NCBI RefSeq assembly: GCF_001043975.1 | Contig: NZ_LABY01000073.1 | Span: 1 to 55,174, forward strand | DNA: 55,174 nucleotides | Direction: 5' to 3' | From: Methylobacterium variabile | Lineage (GTDB): Bacteria; Pseudomonadota; Alphaproteobacteria; Rhizobiales; Beijerinckiaceae | Shown: positions 25,079 through 33,794 of the stretch, in pieces | Position numbering within the stretch: position 1 is the first letter of the stretch | How the letters are laid out: the number at the start of each line of letters is the position of its first letter | Position numbers and translations under genes: made by a program | The notes under the pieces: generated by a model | What the model was told of the DNA's origin: nothing | Seen by the model: only the letters and a program-made list of their open reading frames with translations | Database searches by the model: none

Positions 25079-26284
25079 TCAGGTCCTCTCCTGCACGGCG
25101 TCGCGGAAGGCGGCGACGAGCGCCTGCGCGAAGGCGGGGTCGTTGATGGCGGCGTCGACCTCGACGAGCCGCCGGTTCGGGGCCGCGCGCCAGCCGTCGC
25201 GGATCGCCGCGAACAGGGCGGCGTCGGCCTCCGGGTCGTGGAAGGGCAGCCCCGGCACGTCGATCGCCGAGACGCCGCGGAGGGGCAGCAGGAAGCGCAC
25301 CGGTCCCTCCATGCGGTTGAGCCGCTCGACGATGAACGCGCCGATCGCGCGGTTGTCCTCAGGGGTGGTGCGCATCAGCGTCACCTGCGGGTTGTGGACG
25401 TAGAGGGTCCGGTCGCGGTAATGCGCCGGCACGGTCTCGCGGGGGCCGAAATTCACCATGTCCACCGCCCCGACCGAGCCGACATAGGGCAGAGGCGCGC
25501 GGATCGCGGCGCCGAAGCGGTCCGGGGTGCAGGGAAAGACGCCGCCGAACAGGTGGTCGGCGACCTCGGTGGTGGTGATGTCGAGAAGGCCGGCGAGCAG
25601 CCCCGACTCGGCCAGCTTCTCCATCGACTGGCCGCCGGTGCCGGTGGCGTGGAAGACGTAGGTCTCGTACTCGGCCGAGAGCGCCTCGCGAACTTGCGTC
25701 ACGCAGGACGTGGTCACGCCGAACATCGTGAGGCCGAGGCCGGGCTTGTCGGCCGCCGCCTGCGGCGGCGTGCGCAGGGCCATCCCGGCGGCCGCGTGGG
25801 CGGCGTTGCCGATCACCCGGCGCGAGATCGCGTTGAGGCCGGCGATGTCGACGACGGCGTACATCAGGGCGATGTCGCTCGGCCCGACGTAATCGGCGGT
25901 GTGGCCGGAGGCGACGGTGGAGACGACGAGCTTCGGCACGCCGACCGGCAGGGCGCGCATCGCCCGGGTGACGAGGGCGGTGTTGCCCGAGCCGCCGAGG
26001 CCGAGCACCGCGCCGATGTCGTCGCGGGTCGCGAGGAAGCGGGTGAGCGCCTCCGCCATCGCGGCGACCGCCGCGCCGCGGTCGCGTCCGCCGAGCACCG
26101 CGCCCGCGCCGTCCGGGTGATGACGGGCGACCTCGGCCGCCGGCACGTCCGCCAGCGCCGAGGCGCCCAGCGTGCCGACATCGACCAGCACGGCCCGCGC
26201 GCCCGCCGCCCGCGCGACGTCGCGGGCGTAGAGCAGCTCGGCCTCCTTGGTGTCGCAGGTCCCGACGACGTAGACGACGCTCAT
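25079..26284 (-). CDS. Tm-1-like/UPF0261 ATP-binding protein
   Basis: This 401-residue protein belongs to the UPF0261/Tm-1 N-terminal family, with two Rossmann-like subdomains. Diagnostic segments include [17 protein letters not shown] at the start, [49 protein letters not shown] and [14 protein letters not shown]. The plant homologue Tm-1 binds ATP through this region. The gene lies 4 nt before the TIM-barrel gene, matching the domain order of the plant fusion. The cellular role in bacteria is unknown. The importer in the same operon suggests a small-molecule pathway. Confidence 0.9.
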   Translation of the reverse strand: MSVVYVVGTCDTKEAELLYARDVARAAGARAVLVDVGTLGASALADVPAAEVARHHPDGAGAVLGGRDRGAAVAAMAEALTRFLATRDDIGAVLGLGGSGNTALVTRAMRALPVGVPKLVVSTVASGHTADYVGPSDIALMYAVVDIAGLNAISRRVIGNAAHAAAGMALRTPPQAAADKPGLGLTMFGVTTSCVTQVREALSAEYETYVFHATGTGGQSMEKLAESGLLAGLLDITTTEVADHLFGGVFPCTPDRFGAAIRAPLPYVGSVGAVDMVNFGPRETVPAHYRDRTLYVHNPQVTLMRTTPEDNRAIGAFIVERLNRMEGPVRFLLPLRGVSAIDVPGLPFHDPEADAALFAAIRDGWRAAPNRRLVEVDAAINDPAFAQALVAAFRDAVQERT

Positions 26285-26342
26285 CCCGCTCCTCCCTTGA
26301 TTGTTCTTGCCTCGATCGCTGCTGCCTCGATCGTTCTTGTCG

Positions 26343-27044
26343 TCAGTGGTGCCCGGCAGCGACGCCGAGGTAGCGCCGCTGCAGATCCTCGTTTCCGGCG
26401 AGCTCGGCCGCCGGCAGCGTCGCGGCGATGCGGCCGGTCACCATCACGGCGACCTGCTCGCAGACCGCCGTCGCCATCCGCAGGTTCTGCTCGACCAGGA
26501 GGAGCCCGATCCCCTCCAGGGTTAGGCCGCGCAGCACCTCGGCGAGATGGTCGACGATCACCGGGGCGAGCCCCTCGGAGGGCTCGTCCATGATGACGAG
26601 CCGCGGGTTCATCAGCAGGGCGCGGGCGATGGCGAGCATCTGCTGCTCGCCGCCCGAGAGCTGCGTGCCGCCGTTGCGCCGACGCTCGGCCAAGCGCGGG
26701 AAGGTCTCGTAGGCCCGCGCCCGGGTCCAGCGGGCGCGCGGGCCCTGGTCGACGAGGCGCAGGTGCTCGTCGACGGTCAGCGACGGGAAGGTGCGCCGGC
26801 CCTGCGGCACCAGCGCGACGCCCGCCCGGGCAACGCGGTTCGGCGCCCGCCCGGCGAGATCGGTGCCGTCGAGGCTGATCTCGCCCCGGCCCGCGACCAT
26901 GCCCATGATCGCCTGGCACAGGGTCGTCTTGCCCATGCCGTTGCGCCCGACGATCGCGAGCGGCGCGGGCCCGACCGCGAGGTCGACGCCCTGCAGGATG
27001 TGGGCCTGCCCGAAGCGGACGTGGAGGTCGCGCACCACGAGCAT
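26343..27044 (-). CDS. ABC transporter ATP-binding protein, LivF type
   Basis: This 233-residue ATPase of the second HAAT importer has Walker [10 protein letters not shown] (Met in place of the common Ala), signature LSGGEQQ, Walker [14 protein letters not shown] and the switch residue in LVEQNL. The 58-nt gap to the Tm-1-like gene contains a short imperfect tandem repeat built around TGCCTCGATCG. It is one base from the livG-type gene upstream. Confidence 0.92.
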   Translation of the reverse strand: MLVVRDLHVRFGQAHILQGVDLAVGPAPLAIVGRNGMGKTTLCQAIMGMVAGRGEISLDGTDLAGRAPNRVARAGVALVPQGRRTFPSLTVDEHLRLVDQGPRARWTRARAYETFPRLAERRRNGGTQLSGGEQQMLAIARALLMNPRLVIMDEPSEGLAPVIVDHLAEVLRGLTLEGIGLLLVEQNLRMATAVCEQVAVMVTGRIAATLPAAELAGNEDLQRRYLGVAAGHH

Positions 27045-27045
27045 C

Positions 27046-27795
27046 CTAATGTCCCTTGCCGAGATAGATCGCCTGCACGGTCGGGTCGGAGCCGATCCGG
27101 TCGGGCGTCGCCTCCACGGCGACCGCGCCGTCCTTCATCACGGTCACGATGTCCGAGGCCGGCAGGGCCACGTCCATGTCGTGCTCGACCAGCACCAGGG
27201 TGAGGCTGCGCGGCAGGCCCCGCAGCAGCGCCAGCAATTCCGGCCGGTCGCCGGGCGAGAGGCCGGCAGCGGGCTCGTCGAGCATCAGCACCTTCGGGTC
27301 GCAGGCGAGCGCCATCCCGACCTCCAGCTGCCGGCGCTGGCCGTGCGAGAGGTCCGCCACCGGCCGCTCCTCCAGGTGCGTCAGGCGCATCCGCTCGGCG
27401 AGCGCCCGGGCGCGGGCGAGGTCGGGGTCGCCGCGCCCGGGACGGCGGAACGAGAACCGGCCCGGCCGGCCGCCGCGCACCGCGAGGTAGAGGTTGTCGA
27501 GAACCGACAGCCCGTTGAACAGCAGCGAGGTCTGGTAGGTCCGCCCGATCCCGAGCCGCGTGCGCCGGTGGGCCGGCAGGCCGGTGATGTCGCGGCCGAA
27601 GAACGCGATCCGCCCCTCCGTCGGCGGGAAGTCGCCGCAGACGAGGTTGAACAGGGTGGTCTTGCCCGCGCCGTTGGGGCCGAGGACCGCCCGACGCTCG
27701 CCGGGCGCCACGCGCAGGGTGACGCCGCGGACCGCGTGCAGCGCGCCGAAGCGGCGGCCGATTCCGGTGAGCTCGAGGGCGGGTTCGAGGGTCAT
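27046..27795 (-). CDS. ABC transporter ATP-binding protein, LivG type
   Basis: This 249-residue ATPase has Walker [10 protein letters not shown], signature LSHGQRR, Walker [13 protein letters not shown] and H-loop VEHDMDV. The ATG at 27795 is chosen because the domain starts there; an upstream extension to 27843 would run into the repeat-containing gap. It pairs with the LivF-type protein. The gap upstream (27796-28111) holds the large inverted repeat described separately, which separates the ATPase genes from the binding-protein gene. Confidence 0.92.
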   Translation of the reverse strand: MTLEPALELTGIGRRFGALHAVRGVTLRVAPGERRAVLGPNGAGKTTLFNLVCGDFPPTEGRIAFFGRDITGLPAHRRTRLGIGRTYQTSLLFNGLSVLDNLYLAVRGGRPGRFSFRRPGRGDPDLARARALAERMRLTHLEERPVADLSHGQRRQLEVGMALACDPKVLMLDEPAAGLSPGDRPELLALLRGLPRSLTLVLVEHDMDVALPASDIVTVMKDGAVAVEATPDRIGSDPTVQAIYLGKGH

Positions 27796-27860
27796 GGCAT
27801 TTCGAGGCCTTTTTGATGTTCGAGGCAATATCGAGCGTGACACTCATCCTTTTCCCGCAC

Positions 27861-28032
27861 CCCTTTCCCGGACGACTGAAGCGTCAGCGGAAGGAGATCC
27901 GGGAACCAGCCGTAAGATGTGCCGCGAAGCGGCTCCATAGATTGCGGCGTGGCAGAGATGCAGGCGCTTCGCGACGTCTTGTGCCGGTTCCCGGATCTCC
28001 TTCCGCTATCGCTTCGGTCGTCCGGGAAAGGG
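27861..28032. repeat. Large inverted repeat made of two REP-like units
   Basis: Arms 27861-27907 and 27986-28032 are each 47 bp and are reverse complements at 44 of 47 positions. The arms start CCCTTTCCCGGACGAC and end GATCCGGGAACC. Parts of the 78-bp centre are also complementary (AAGATGTGCCGCGAAGCG against AAGACGTCGCGAAGCG), extending the stem. The unit ends match the single unit at 10818-10861. It lies inside an operon between the LivG-type and binding-protein genes, where it could partly terminate transcription or protect the upstream message, giving more binding protein than ATPase. It fills most of the 316-bp gap. Confidence 0.8.
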
Positions 28033-28111
28033 TGGAGGTCGATGCGAAGACACGTCGACCCGGCTCCGAGGCCCGCCGCCTCATCGGCGGCGGGCGCGCA
28101 AGGCTCTCCGC

Positions 28112-29383
28112 TCACGTCCCGGCGATGCAGCCGGTATTGCCGCGCGAGGGCGCCCCGAGGGCGAGGAAGCGGTCCTCCGGCACCCCGAGGGTCTGGTTGA
28201 TCGCGGGGGCGCGGGCGAAGGCGACCGTCACCGGCTTGCCCTCCCGCTCCTCGATCTTGGTCAGGAAGATGTCGGACACCGCCTGCCGGTTGTGGTCGAG
28301 GAAGACCTCGGCCCCCATCGGGTTCTTGAAGCGGCGCTTCGCCAGCGCCGCCTGGAAGGCCTTCTGGTCGCCCGAGAGGTCGCCGCGCACCTCCTCCAGC
28401 GCGCCGAGGATGCCCTGGAGGTTCGTGGTGTAGTTCACCCCGTGGATCGACGGCGACTGGAACCCGCCCTCGTTCGCCCAGCGCTTGCGGTAGCGGGCGA
28501 CGAAGTCGTTCCAGTTCGGATCCTCGTTGACGTCGGCGATCGGGCCGCCGCTGACCATGCCGATCATCAGCTTGCGGTGGGGCCCACGGGCCGACATCAT
28601 GGTCTGGTCGGCCATGATCGAGCCGCCGACGATCGGCAGGCTGCCGCCTGCCTGCGCGTACTGGGTCATGAAGGCGAGGCCGTCGGTGCCGCCATGGACC
28701 ACCACCAGGGCGCCGGCGCTCTTCGGGATCTGGGCGATCTGCGAGGCGAAGTCGGTGGTGCCCAGCGGCGACCACAGGTAGGTCGCGCGGCCGCCGGCGC
28801 GGCAATATTCGAGGCTGAAGCCGAACACCTGGGCGTACGGGAAGGCGTAGTCGCCGGCGACGACGCAGACCTCCTCGATGCCCATGGTCTTGCGGACGTG
28901 GTTGCCGACGCCGGCCATCCACTGGGTGCCGTCGGTGGAGAACCGGAAGAAATTCTTCGAGGGGTTGCGCAGGGTGGTGTCGGCGGCGGCCGAGGAGCCG
29001 TTGACGATGGTCTTGCCGGTGAGCGTCGCGGAGTAGTCCTTCAGCGCGATGCCCTCGGCGCCCGAGAGCGGCCCGAGCACGATGTCGACGCCGTCCTGCT
29101 CGACGAGCTTGCGGGCGCGGGCCAGCGCCACGTCGGCGCGGGCGTTCGAGCTCTCGCGGATGAACTCGATGCGCCGGCCGCCAGCGGTGTGGTTGATCCG
29201 CTCCAGCTCCATCTGGACGCAGCGGAACGAGTCCTGGCCGCCGGTGGCGAAGGGCCCCTCCAGGGTGGTGAGCCCGCCGATCCTGATCGGCGCGTTCTGG
29301 GCGACGGCCGGGGCCGGGAAGGCCCCGGCGAGCGTGGCGGTGCTCAAGCCCGCGAGCGCCTGGCGGCGGGTCAGCGTCGTCAT
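28112..29383 (-). CDS. ABC transporter substrate-binding protein, HAAT type (Tat-like signal)
   Basis: This 423-residue Peripla_BP_6 protein has the N-terminus MTTLTRRQALAGLSTATLAG, with a twin-arginine-like motif and a cleavage site near AVA-QN, so it is probably exported folded by Tat. Conserved segments include IRIGGLTTLEGPFATGGQDSF and VDIVLGPLSGAEGIALKDY. It belongs to the second importer, with LivM/LivH-type genes upstream and LivG/LivF-type genes downstream. The ligand is unknown and is presumably handled by the Tm-1-like, TIM-barrel and SRPBCC proteins of the operon. Confidence 0.92.
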   Translation of the reverse strand: MTTLTRRQALAGLSTATLAGAFPAPAVAQNAPIRIGGLTTLEGPFATGGQDSFRCVQMELERINHTAGGRRIEFIRESSNARADVALARARKLVEQDGVDIVLGPLSGAEGIALKDYSATLTGKTIVNGSSAAADTTLRNPSKNFFRFSTDGTQWMAGVGNHVRKTMGIEEVCVVAGDYAFPYAQVFGFSLEYCRAGGRATYLWSPLGTTDFASQIAQIPKSAGALVVVHGGTDGLAFMTQYAQAGGSLPIVGGSIMADQTMMSARGPHRKLMIGMVSGGPIADVNEDPNWNDFVARYRKRWANEGGFQSPSIHGVNYTTNLQGILGALEEVRGDLSGDQKAFQAALAKRRFKNPMGAEVFLDHNRQAVSDIFLTKIEEREGKPVTVAFARAPAINQTLGVPEDRFLALGAPSRGNTGCIAGT

Positions 29384-29468
29384 CGTGCGTCCTCCATCGG
29401 CCCCGATCTCCCGGGCCCGGCGCGCGGGGCCGTCCCCGCCGGGCCTCGTTCGCTGATGCCGTTTCGCC

Positions 29469-30491
29469 TCAGCCGGTCCCGGCCGCCCGCGGGGCGGCGT
29501 CGGGCCTCGGCCGGGGCAGCCGGCGCAGGCCGGGGATGCGGCGCACGAGTCCGACGATCCCGTCCGGCGAGACCAGCACGATGCCGAGGAAGACGAGGCC
29601 GATCAGGGTGTTGAAGCGGTCGCGGTCGTACAGGGAGGCCGCGAAGGTGTCGAAGACCGCGAAGATCAGCGAGCCCACGAAGGCGCCGGCCGGGTGGCCG
29701 AGCCCGCCGATGACGCTGATGATGAGGATGTTGACGCTGGCGCCGAGCCCGATCGAGCCGGGCGAGATGCCGATGTTGTAGATCGTGGTCAGCACGCCGC
29801 CGCAGCCGGCGATGAAGCCCGCGACCCCGAACGCGGCGATGCGGTGGAGCGCCACGTCGTAGCCCAGAGCCGCGGCGCGACGGGGATTGTCGCGGATCGC
29901 CTGGAGCACGAGCCCGAACGGGGTGCGCACGAGGTAGAGCACGCCGGCGTAGAGCAGCGCCGCCGCGGCGAGCGACGCGTAGTAGAACAGGTGCGGCTGG
30001 CGGAACGGCACGCCGAACAGGGTCGGCCCGACGACGTTGCGGATGCCCTCGTAGCCGTTGAACCAGTCGATGTTCGACTCCGCCAAGCGCGACACGGCCA
30101 TCGCCAGCGCCAGGGTGATCATCAGGAGGTAGATGTCGCGGGTGCGCACCGCGACCGCCCCGATCAGGAGCCCGGCTAGGGTAGCGGCGAGGAGGCCCGC
30201 CGGGACCGCGAGGCCGTAGGGCAGGCCCCCGACGATGCCCGGCACCGCCCCCTCGACCAGGATCGCGACCCCGTAGCCGGCGATGCCCGCCACCGTCATC
30301 TGCGCGAGCGAGACGAAGCCGCCATAGGTGGCGAGGAAGGTGAGCGACAGGGCCACGATGCCGTAGACCAGGGAGCGCCCGAGGATGTTGACGGTCCAGA
30401 ACTGCGCCTGGGCCTGCGGCAGGACGAGCCCGAGGAGGAGCGGGGCGGCCAGCAGCACGGCGAGCGCCGGGAGCGAGAGCCGGGCGTTCAT
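29469..30491 (-). CDS. ABC transporter permease, LivM type
   Basis: This 340-residue integral membrane subunit begins with a hydrophobic segment and has about ten in all. The LivM motif LVRTPFGLVLQAIRDNPRRAAALGYDV is clear. A Pro/Arg-rich cytoplasmic tail ends the protein. The ATG at 30491 overlaps the livH-type stop by 4 nt. An 85-nt gap separates it from the binding-protein gene. Confidence 0.92.
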   Translation of the reverse strand: MNARLSLPALAVLLAAPLLLGLVLPQAQAQFWTVNILGRSLVYGIVALSLTFLATYGGFVSLAQMTVAGIAGYGVAILVEGAVPGIVGGLPYGLAVPAGLLAATLAGLLIGAVAVRTRDIYLLMITLALAMAVSRLAESNIDWFNGYEGIRNVVGPTLFGVPFRQPHLFYYASLAAAALLYAGVLYLVRTPFGLVLQAIRDNPRRAAALGYDVALHRIAAFGVAGFIAGCGGVLTTIYNIGISPGSIGLGASVNILIISVIGGLGHPAGAFVGSLIFAVFDTFAASLYDRDRFNTLIGLVFLGIVLVSPDGIVGLVRRIPGLRRLPRPRPDAAPRAAGTG

Positions 30492-31366
30492 GCGGGCCTC
30501 CCCATCAGCCCCTGCGGGCGCACCGCGAGCACCGCGACCATCAGCCCGAAGGTGAGTATGACCGCGTAGGTGGGGAACAAAGCCTGCCCGATCTGCTCGG
30601 CGAGGCCGACCAGCACGGCCCCGACCGCGGTGCCGGGCACCGAGCCCATGCCGCCGACGATCACGACGACGAGCGAGGTGAGGAGGAAGCGGCCGTCCAT
30701 GCCCTGCGCGAGCGGCTGGGCCGTCGCCCCGATCACGCCGCCGAGGCCGGCGAGCGCGGCGCCGAGGGCGAAGACCGCGAGCGCCACGCGCGGCACGTTC
30801 ACCCCGCAGGCGGCGAGCATGGTCCGGTCGTCGACGCCCGCCCGCACCATGAGACCGAGCTTCGTCCGGGCGAGGAGCAGCCACAGGCCGAGGCCCACCG
30901 CGACCGCGACCGCGATCTGGACCAGCCGGAAGGTCGGGTAGCGGCCGACGAGGGGTAGCTCCGTCGTGCCGAACAGCGCGTCGGGAGCGAAGAACTGCCG
31001 CGGCGTTCCGCCGAAATGGGCGAGCAGCTGGTCGGCCACGACGATCGAGACGCCGATGGTGACGAGGGCCTGCCGCAGCTCCTGGCCCTGCATCCAGCCG
31101 AGCAGCAGCGTCTGCATGGCGGCCCCCGCCAGCGCCGCCGCCGCCATGCCGACCGGCACCGCCAGGTACCAGGCGTACCACGCGTCGCGGTCGTAGAGCG
31201 GCTCGAACACCGCGTAGGCGAAATAGGCGCCCACCAGGTAGAGCGAACCGTGCGCCATGTTGACCGTGCGCATCAGGCCGAAGATCAGCGCGAAACCGGA
31301 GGCGACCACGAAGTAGAGTGCGGCGAGTGTGAGCCCGTTCAGCACCACGGTGGCGGCGAGCGCCAT
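30488..31366 (-). CDS. ABC transporter permease, LivH type
   Basis: This 292-residue permease is the first gene of the minus-strand operon. The signature TVNMAHGSLYLVGAYFAY and the C-terminal AVRPQGLMGRPA are LivH-typical. A strong ribosome site (AGGGGAGG) precedes its ATG. The region upstream carries an inverted repeat (31409-31441) and then the divergent truncated TIM-barrel gene. The operon order is livH, livM, binding protein, livG, livF, Tm-1-like, TIM barrel, SRPBCC. Confidence 0.92.
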   Translation of the reverse strand: MALAATVVLNGLTLAALYFVVASGFALIFGLMRTVNMAHGSLYLVGAYFAYAVFEPLYDRDAWYAWYLAVPVGMAAAALAGAAMQTLLLGWMQGQELRQALVTIGVSIVVADQLLAHFGGTPRQFFAPDALFGTTELPLVGRYPTFRLVQIAVAVAVGLGLWLLLARTKLGLMVRAGVDDRTMLAACGVNVPRVALAVFALGAALAGLGGVIGATAQPLAQGMDGRFLLTSLVVVIVGGMGSVPGTAVGAVLVGLAEQIGQALFPTYAVILTFGLMVAVLAVRPQGLMGRPA

Positions 31367-31408
31367 CGGAAAACCTCCCCTTTTGCCGAGTCGCGCGTCG
31401 CGATCACG

Positions 31409-31441
31409 GTCAAGACCCGTTTATTGGCGTCGGGTGTTGAC
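31409..31441. promoter_or_regulatory. Candidate operator: interrupted inverted repeat GTCAAGACCCG-N11-CGGGTGTTGAC
   Basis: The 11-bp arms 31409-31419 and 31431-31441 match as reverse complements at 10 of 11 positions, with centres two helical turns apart. The site lies between the start of the second HAAT operon and the divergent truncated-barrel gene, next to a Fis-type regulator gene. This is the expected place for a dimer-binding site controlling both directions. No -24/-12 (GG/GC) sigma-54 promoter was found by eye. Confidence 0.5.
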
Positions 31442-31558
31442 GACACTGTCCGCCCGGGAACCCCGCAAGTCCAGTCAGCGGAGATGACCGGACGGGTAAG
31501 ATTGGGTAGATGTCGTGCCGATGCCGGAGCAGTGAGCGCAAGACCGGGGAGAGTGCCG

Positions 31559-32104
31559 TTGGAGATCGCAGCTCCCCTGACCCTGCGGGCGACGCTCGAG
31601 GGGCTCGTCCCGGCCGAGCGGGCCCGGACGCTGTTCCTGCCGGCGCTCGCCGGGGCGCCCGAGGCGCTGTTCGACCTTCTGGCCCTGCTGCCAGTCTGCG
31701 ACGTGAACGGCGGCCTGACCGCCTGCCTGGCGGCGGGCGCCATCGGCGACGGCCCGGCGCCCGTCGCTGCGTTGTTCTGCGTCGATCCCTTCCTGCGCGT
31801 CCCGGACCTCGCCGAGGTCCTGCTCGCCGCCGGCCTGCGGCGGGTCGCCAACTATCCGAGCATCCAGACCGTCGACGGGGAGACCGGCCGGACCATCGCG
31901 GCGGTGGGATACGGGCCACAGGAGGAGATCGCCACGCTGCTGCGCCTGCGCGCGGCGGGCCTCGAGCCCGTCGGCTGCGCCGCCTCGGCGGGGTTCGCGG
32001 CCGCGCTCGCCGCCGCCGGGATCGCGCCGGTCCTCGCCATCCCGGCGCTGGGCTCCGGCTGCCGGACCTTCGCGCCGTTCACTCGCGCGCCCTTCACTCG
32101 GTGA
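31559..32104 (+). CDS. Truncated PEP-hydrolase-like TIM-barrel protein
   Basis: This 181-residue protein does not look familiar at first. Its middle, however, follows the same pattern as the TIM barrel in the neighbouring regulator: VDPFLRVPDLAEVLLAAGLRRVANYP here against FDPRLDIPALVARLARAGYAGIANFP there, and EEIATLLRLRAAGLEPVGCA against REIALLRAARAAGLATFGYA. It stops where the later barrel strands should begin, so about half a barrel is present. TTG 31559 with GGGGAG 7 nt upstream is the preferred start; GTG 31553 is the alternative. Its end overlaps the convergent regulator gene by 11 bp. It may be a ligand-sensing partner or a decaying copy. Confidence 0.65.
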   Translation: MEIAAPLTLRATLEGLVPAERARTLFLPALAGAPEALFDLLALLPVCDVNGGLTACLAAGAIGDGPAPVAALFCVDPFLRVPDLAEVLLAAGLRRVANYPSIQTVDGETGRTIAAVGYGPQEEIATLLRLRAAGLEPVGCAASAGFAAALAAAGIAPVLAIPALGSGCRTFAPFTRAPFTR

Positions 32105-33794
32105 GGCCGTAGCGGCGCATCTTGTTGTAGAGGGTCTTTCGCGAGAGGCCGAGGAAGGCGGCGGTCTCGGCGCGGCGGAAGCGGTTGCGGCGCAGGGCGT
32201 CGACGATCCAGGCGCGCTCGTCGGCCACCGGCCCGGGCCGGGTCTCGGCGGGGGCCTGGCAGAGCCGGGCGACGCCGTCGCTTCGGATCGTCCCGTCCGG
32301 GCTCTCGGCCGCCGCGCGGGCGAGGAACGAGCGCAGCTCGCGCAGGTTGCCCGGCCAGTCCCGGGTCATCAGCAGGCGGTAGACGGCGGGCTCGATGACG
32401 GCCGGGGCCTGTCGCCCCTCGCGGCGCGTCAGGCCCCGCAGCATCGCGCGTGCGAGCAGCGGGATGTCCTCCGGGCGGTCGCGCAGGGGCGGGACGTCGA
32501 CCTGCCCGGCCTCGATCCGCGCGAGCAGGGCCGGGACGATGCCGGCATGGTCGGTGGCGGTGACGACGAGGCGGGCGCGCCGCTGCTCCTCGCGCCCGAA
32601 CCGGCCGACGATCGCCTGCTCGACCACCCGGGCGAGGCGCTCCTGCAAGGCGGCCGGGAGGAGCCCGACCGCCTCCACCACCACCGTCGCGTCACCGGCC
32701 TCGAGCGCGCCGGGCCGCCCGGCACCGTCGCCGAACAGCGCCTCGCCGATCTCCGGGTCGGCCGCGTCGAGCACGAAGAACGGCCCGGGCCGCCGGCTCG
32801 CCACGTGGACGGCGCGGGCGACCGTCGTGCGGCCCGATCCCGGCTCGCCCCGCACCAGCACGGCGAGGTCGGTGGCAACCAGGCGGGCGATCCGCTCGAC
32901 CAGGCGGGCGATCGCCTCGGACTGGCCGACGAGGCCGGCGAGCGCCGTGATGCGGGCGTGCTCGCGCTGCGCCTCGTCCCGGGCCGGCCGCAGCAGGCTC
33001 GCGGTCTTGAAGGCGGAAGCCGTCTGCATCACCGACATCTCGAGCGGCAGCCGGTCGAGGGTCGAGCCGCCGACGTAGCCATCTGCCTTCGCCTCGTCGC
33101 AGACCCGGATCATGCTGGCGGAATCGACGATCGGCCCGCCCTCGACCACGCAGATTATTTCGGGCCTGGCCTGCCGGACCCATTGGAAGACTCGCCGCGC
33201 CCGGTCGGCGGCCTCGTCCAGCGGCACCCCGTCGATGCCGAGCGAGCCGCCGGCGTTCCACCCGAAGTTGAGGCAGAGGATGTCGACCTCGGCGCCCAGC
33301 AGCCCCTCGATCTCCTCGCGGGTCTTGGCGTAGCCGAAGGTGGCGAGGCCTGCGGCGCGGGCGGCGCGCAGGAGGGCGATCTCCCGCGCGTAGCCGAGGC
33401 CGGCCTTCTCGAGCGTCGCGCGGAACCGACCCTCGAAATGGATCGCGGTCGGGAAGTTGGCGATGCCGGCATAGCCCGCCCGGGCGAGCCGCGCGACGAG
33501 CGCCGGAATGTCGAGCCGCGGATCGAAGGCGGCGGCGCCGAAGAACACCGGCACCGACACCCGGCCGAGGATCTCGCCGCGGGCGAAGGCGTCCGTGAAG
33601 CCGTTCGCCTCGCGGATCGGGAAGAGGGCCGCGATCGAGGCCGCGCCCATCACCCGCAGGCGCCCGGCATTGAGGGCGAGCAGGAAATCGGCCCCGCCCT
33701 GCACGCTCGCCCGCGCGGTCATGCCGAGCCCGATCGCCGCACCGATCAGCAGGTCGTTGGCGGGGCGTCCGTGGAAGAGGGCCGGCGCTGGCAT
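32094..33794 (-). CDS. Fused TIM-barrel / degenerate AAA+ / Fis-type helix-turn-helix regulator
   Basis: This 566-residue regulator has three parts. Residues 1-270 are a PEP-hydrolase-like TIM barrel (GIANFPTAIHFEG, CVVEGGPIVDSASM), residues 285-500 an NtrC-like AAA+ domain, and residues 525-566 a Fis-type helix-turn-helix (RRAETAAFLGLSRKTLYNKMRRYGL). Walker A is GEPGSGRTT (316-324). The sigma-54-contacting GAFTGA loop is missing (FGDGAGRPG at 354-362). Walker B reads VVVEAVG, with Glu374 and Ala375 in place of the Asp-Glu pair. LRDRPEDIPLLA and WPGNLREL are retained. It probably binds DNA and senses a metabolite via the barrel, but is unlikely to be a normal sigma-54 activator. The ATG at 33794 starts the barrel. 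Confidence 0.85.
   Translation of the reverse strand: MPAPALFHGRPANDLLIGAAIGLGMTARASVQGGADFLLALNAGRLRVMGAASIAALFPIREANGFTDAFARGEILGRVSVPVFFGAAAFDPRLDIPALVARLARAGYAGIANFPTAIHFEGRFRATLEKAGLGYAREIALLRAARAAGLATFGYAKTREEIEGLLGAEVDILCLNFGWNAGGSLGIDGVPLDEAADRARRVFQWVRQARPEIICVVEGGPIVDSASMIRVCDEAKADGYVGGSTLDRLPLEMSVMQTASAFKTASLLRPARDEAQREHARITALAGLVGQSEAIARLVERIARLVATDLAVLVRGEPGSGRTTVARAVHVASRRPGPFFVLDAADPEIGEALFGDGAGRPGALEAGDATVVVEAVGLLPAALQERLARVVEQAIVGRFGREEQRRARLVVTATDHAGIVPALLARIEAGQVDVPPLRDRPEDIPLLARAMLRGLTRREGRQAPAVIEPAVYRLLMTRDWPGNLRELRSFLARAAAESPDGTIRSDGVARLCQAPAETRPGPVADERAWIVDALRRNRFRRAETAAFLGLSRKTLYNKMRRYGLTE

Noticed and set aside
26281..26342. Short tandem TGCCTCGATCG-containing repeat as a CRISPR-like or regulatory array
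   Set aside because: There are only two imperfect copies in a 60-bp intergenic gap. No regular spacer structure or cas genes exist in the window.
31367..31558. Sigma-54 (-24/-12) promoter for the second HAAT operon, expected from the NtrC-like regulator
   Set aside because: No TGGCAC-N5-TTGC-like element was found by eye on either strand, which agrees with the missing GAFTGA loop of the regulator.
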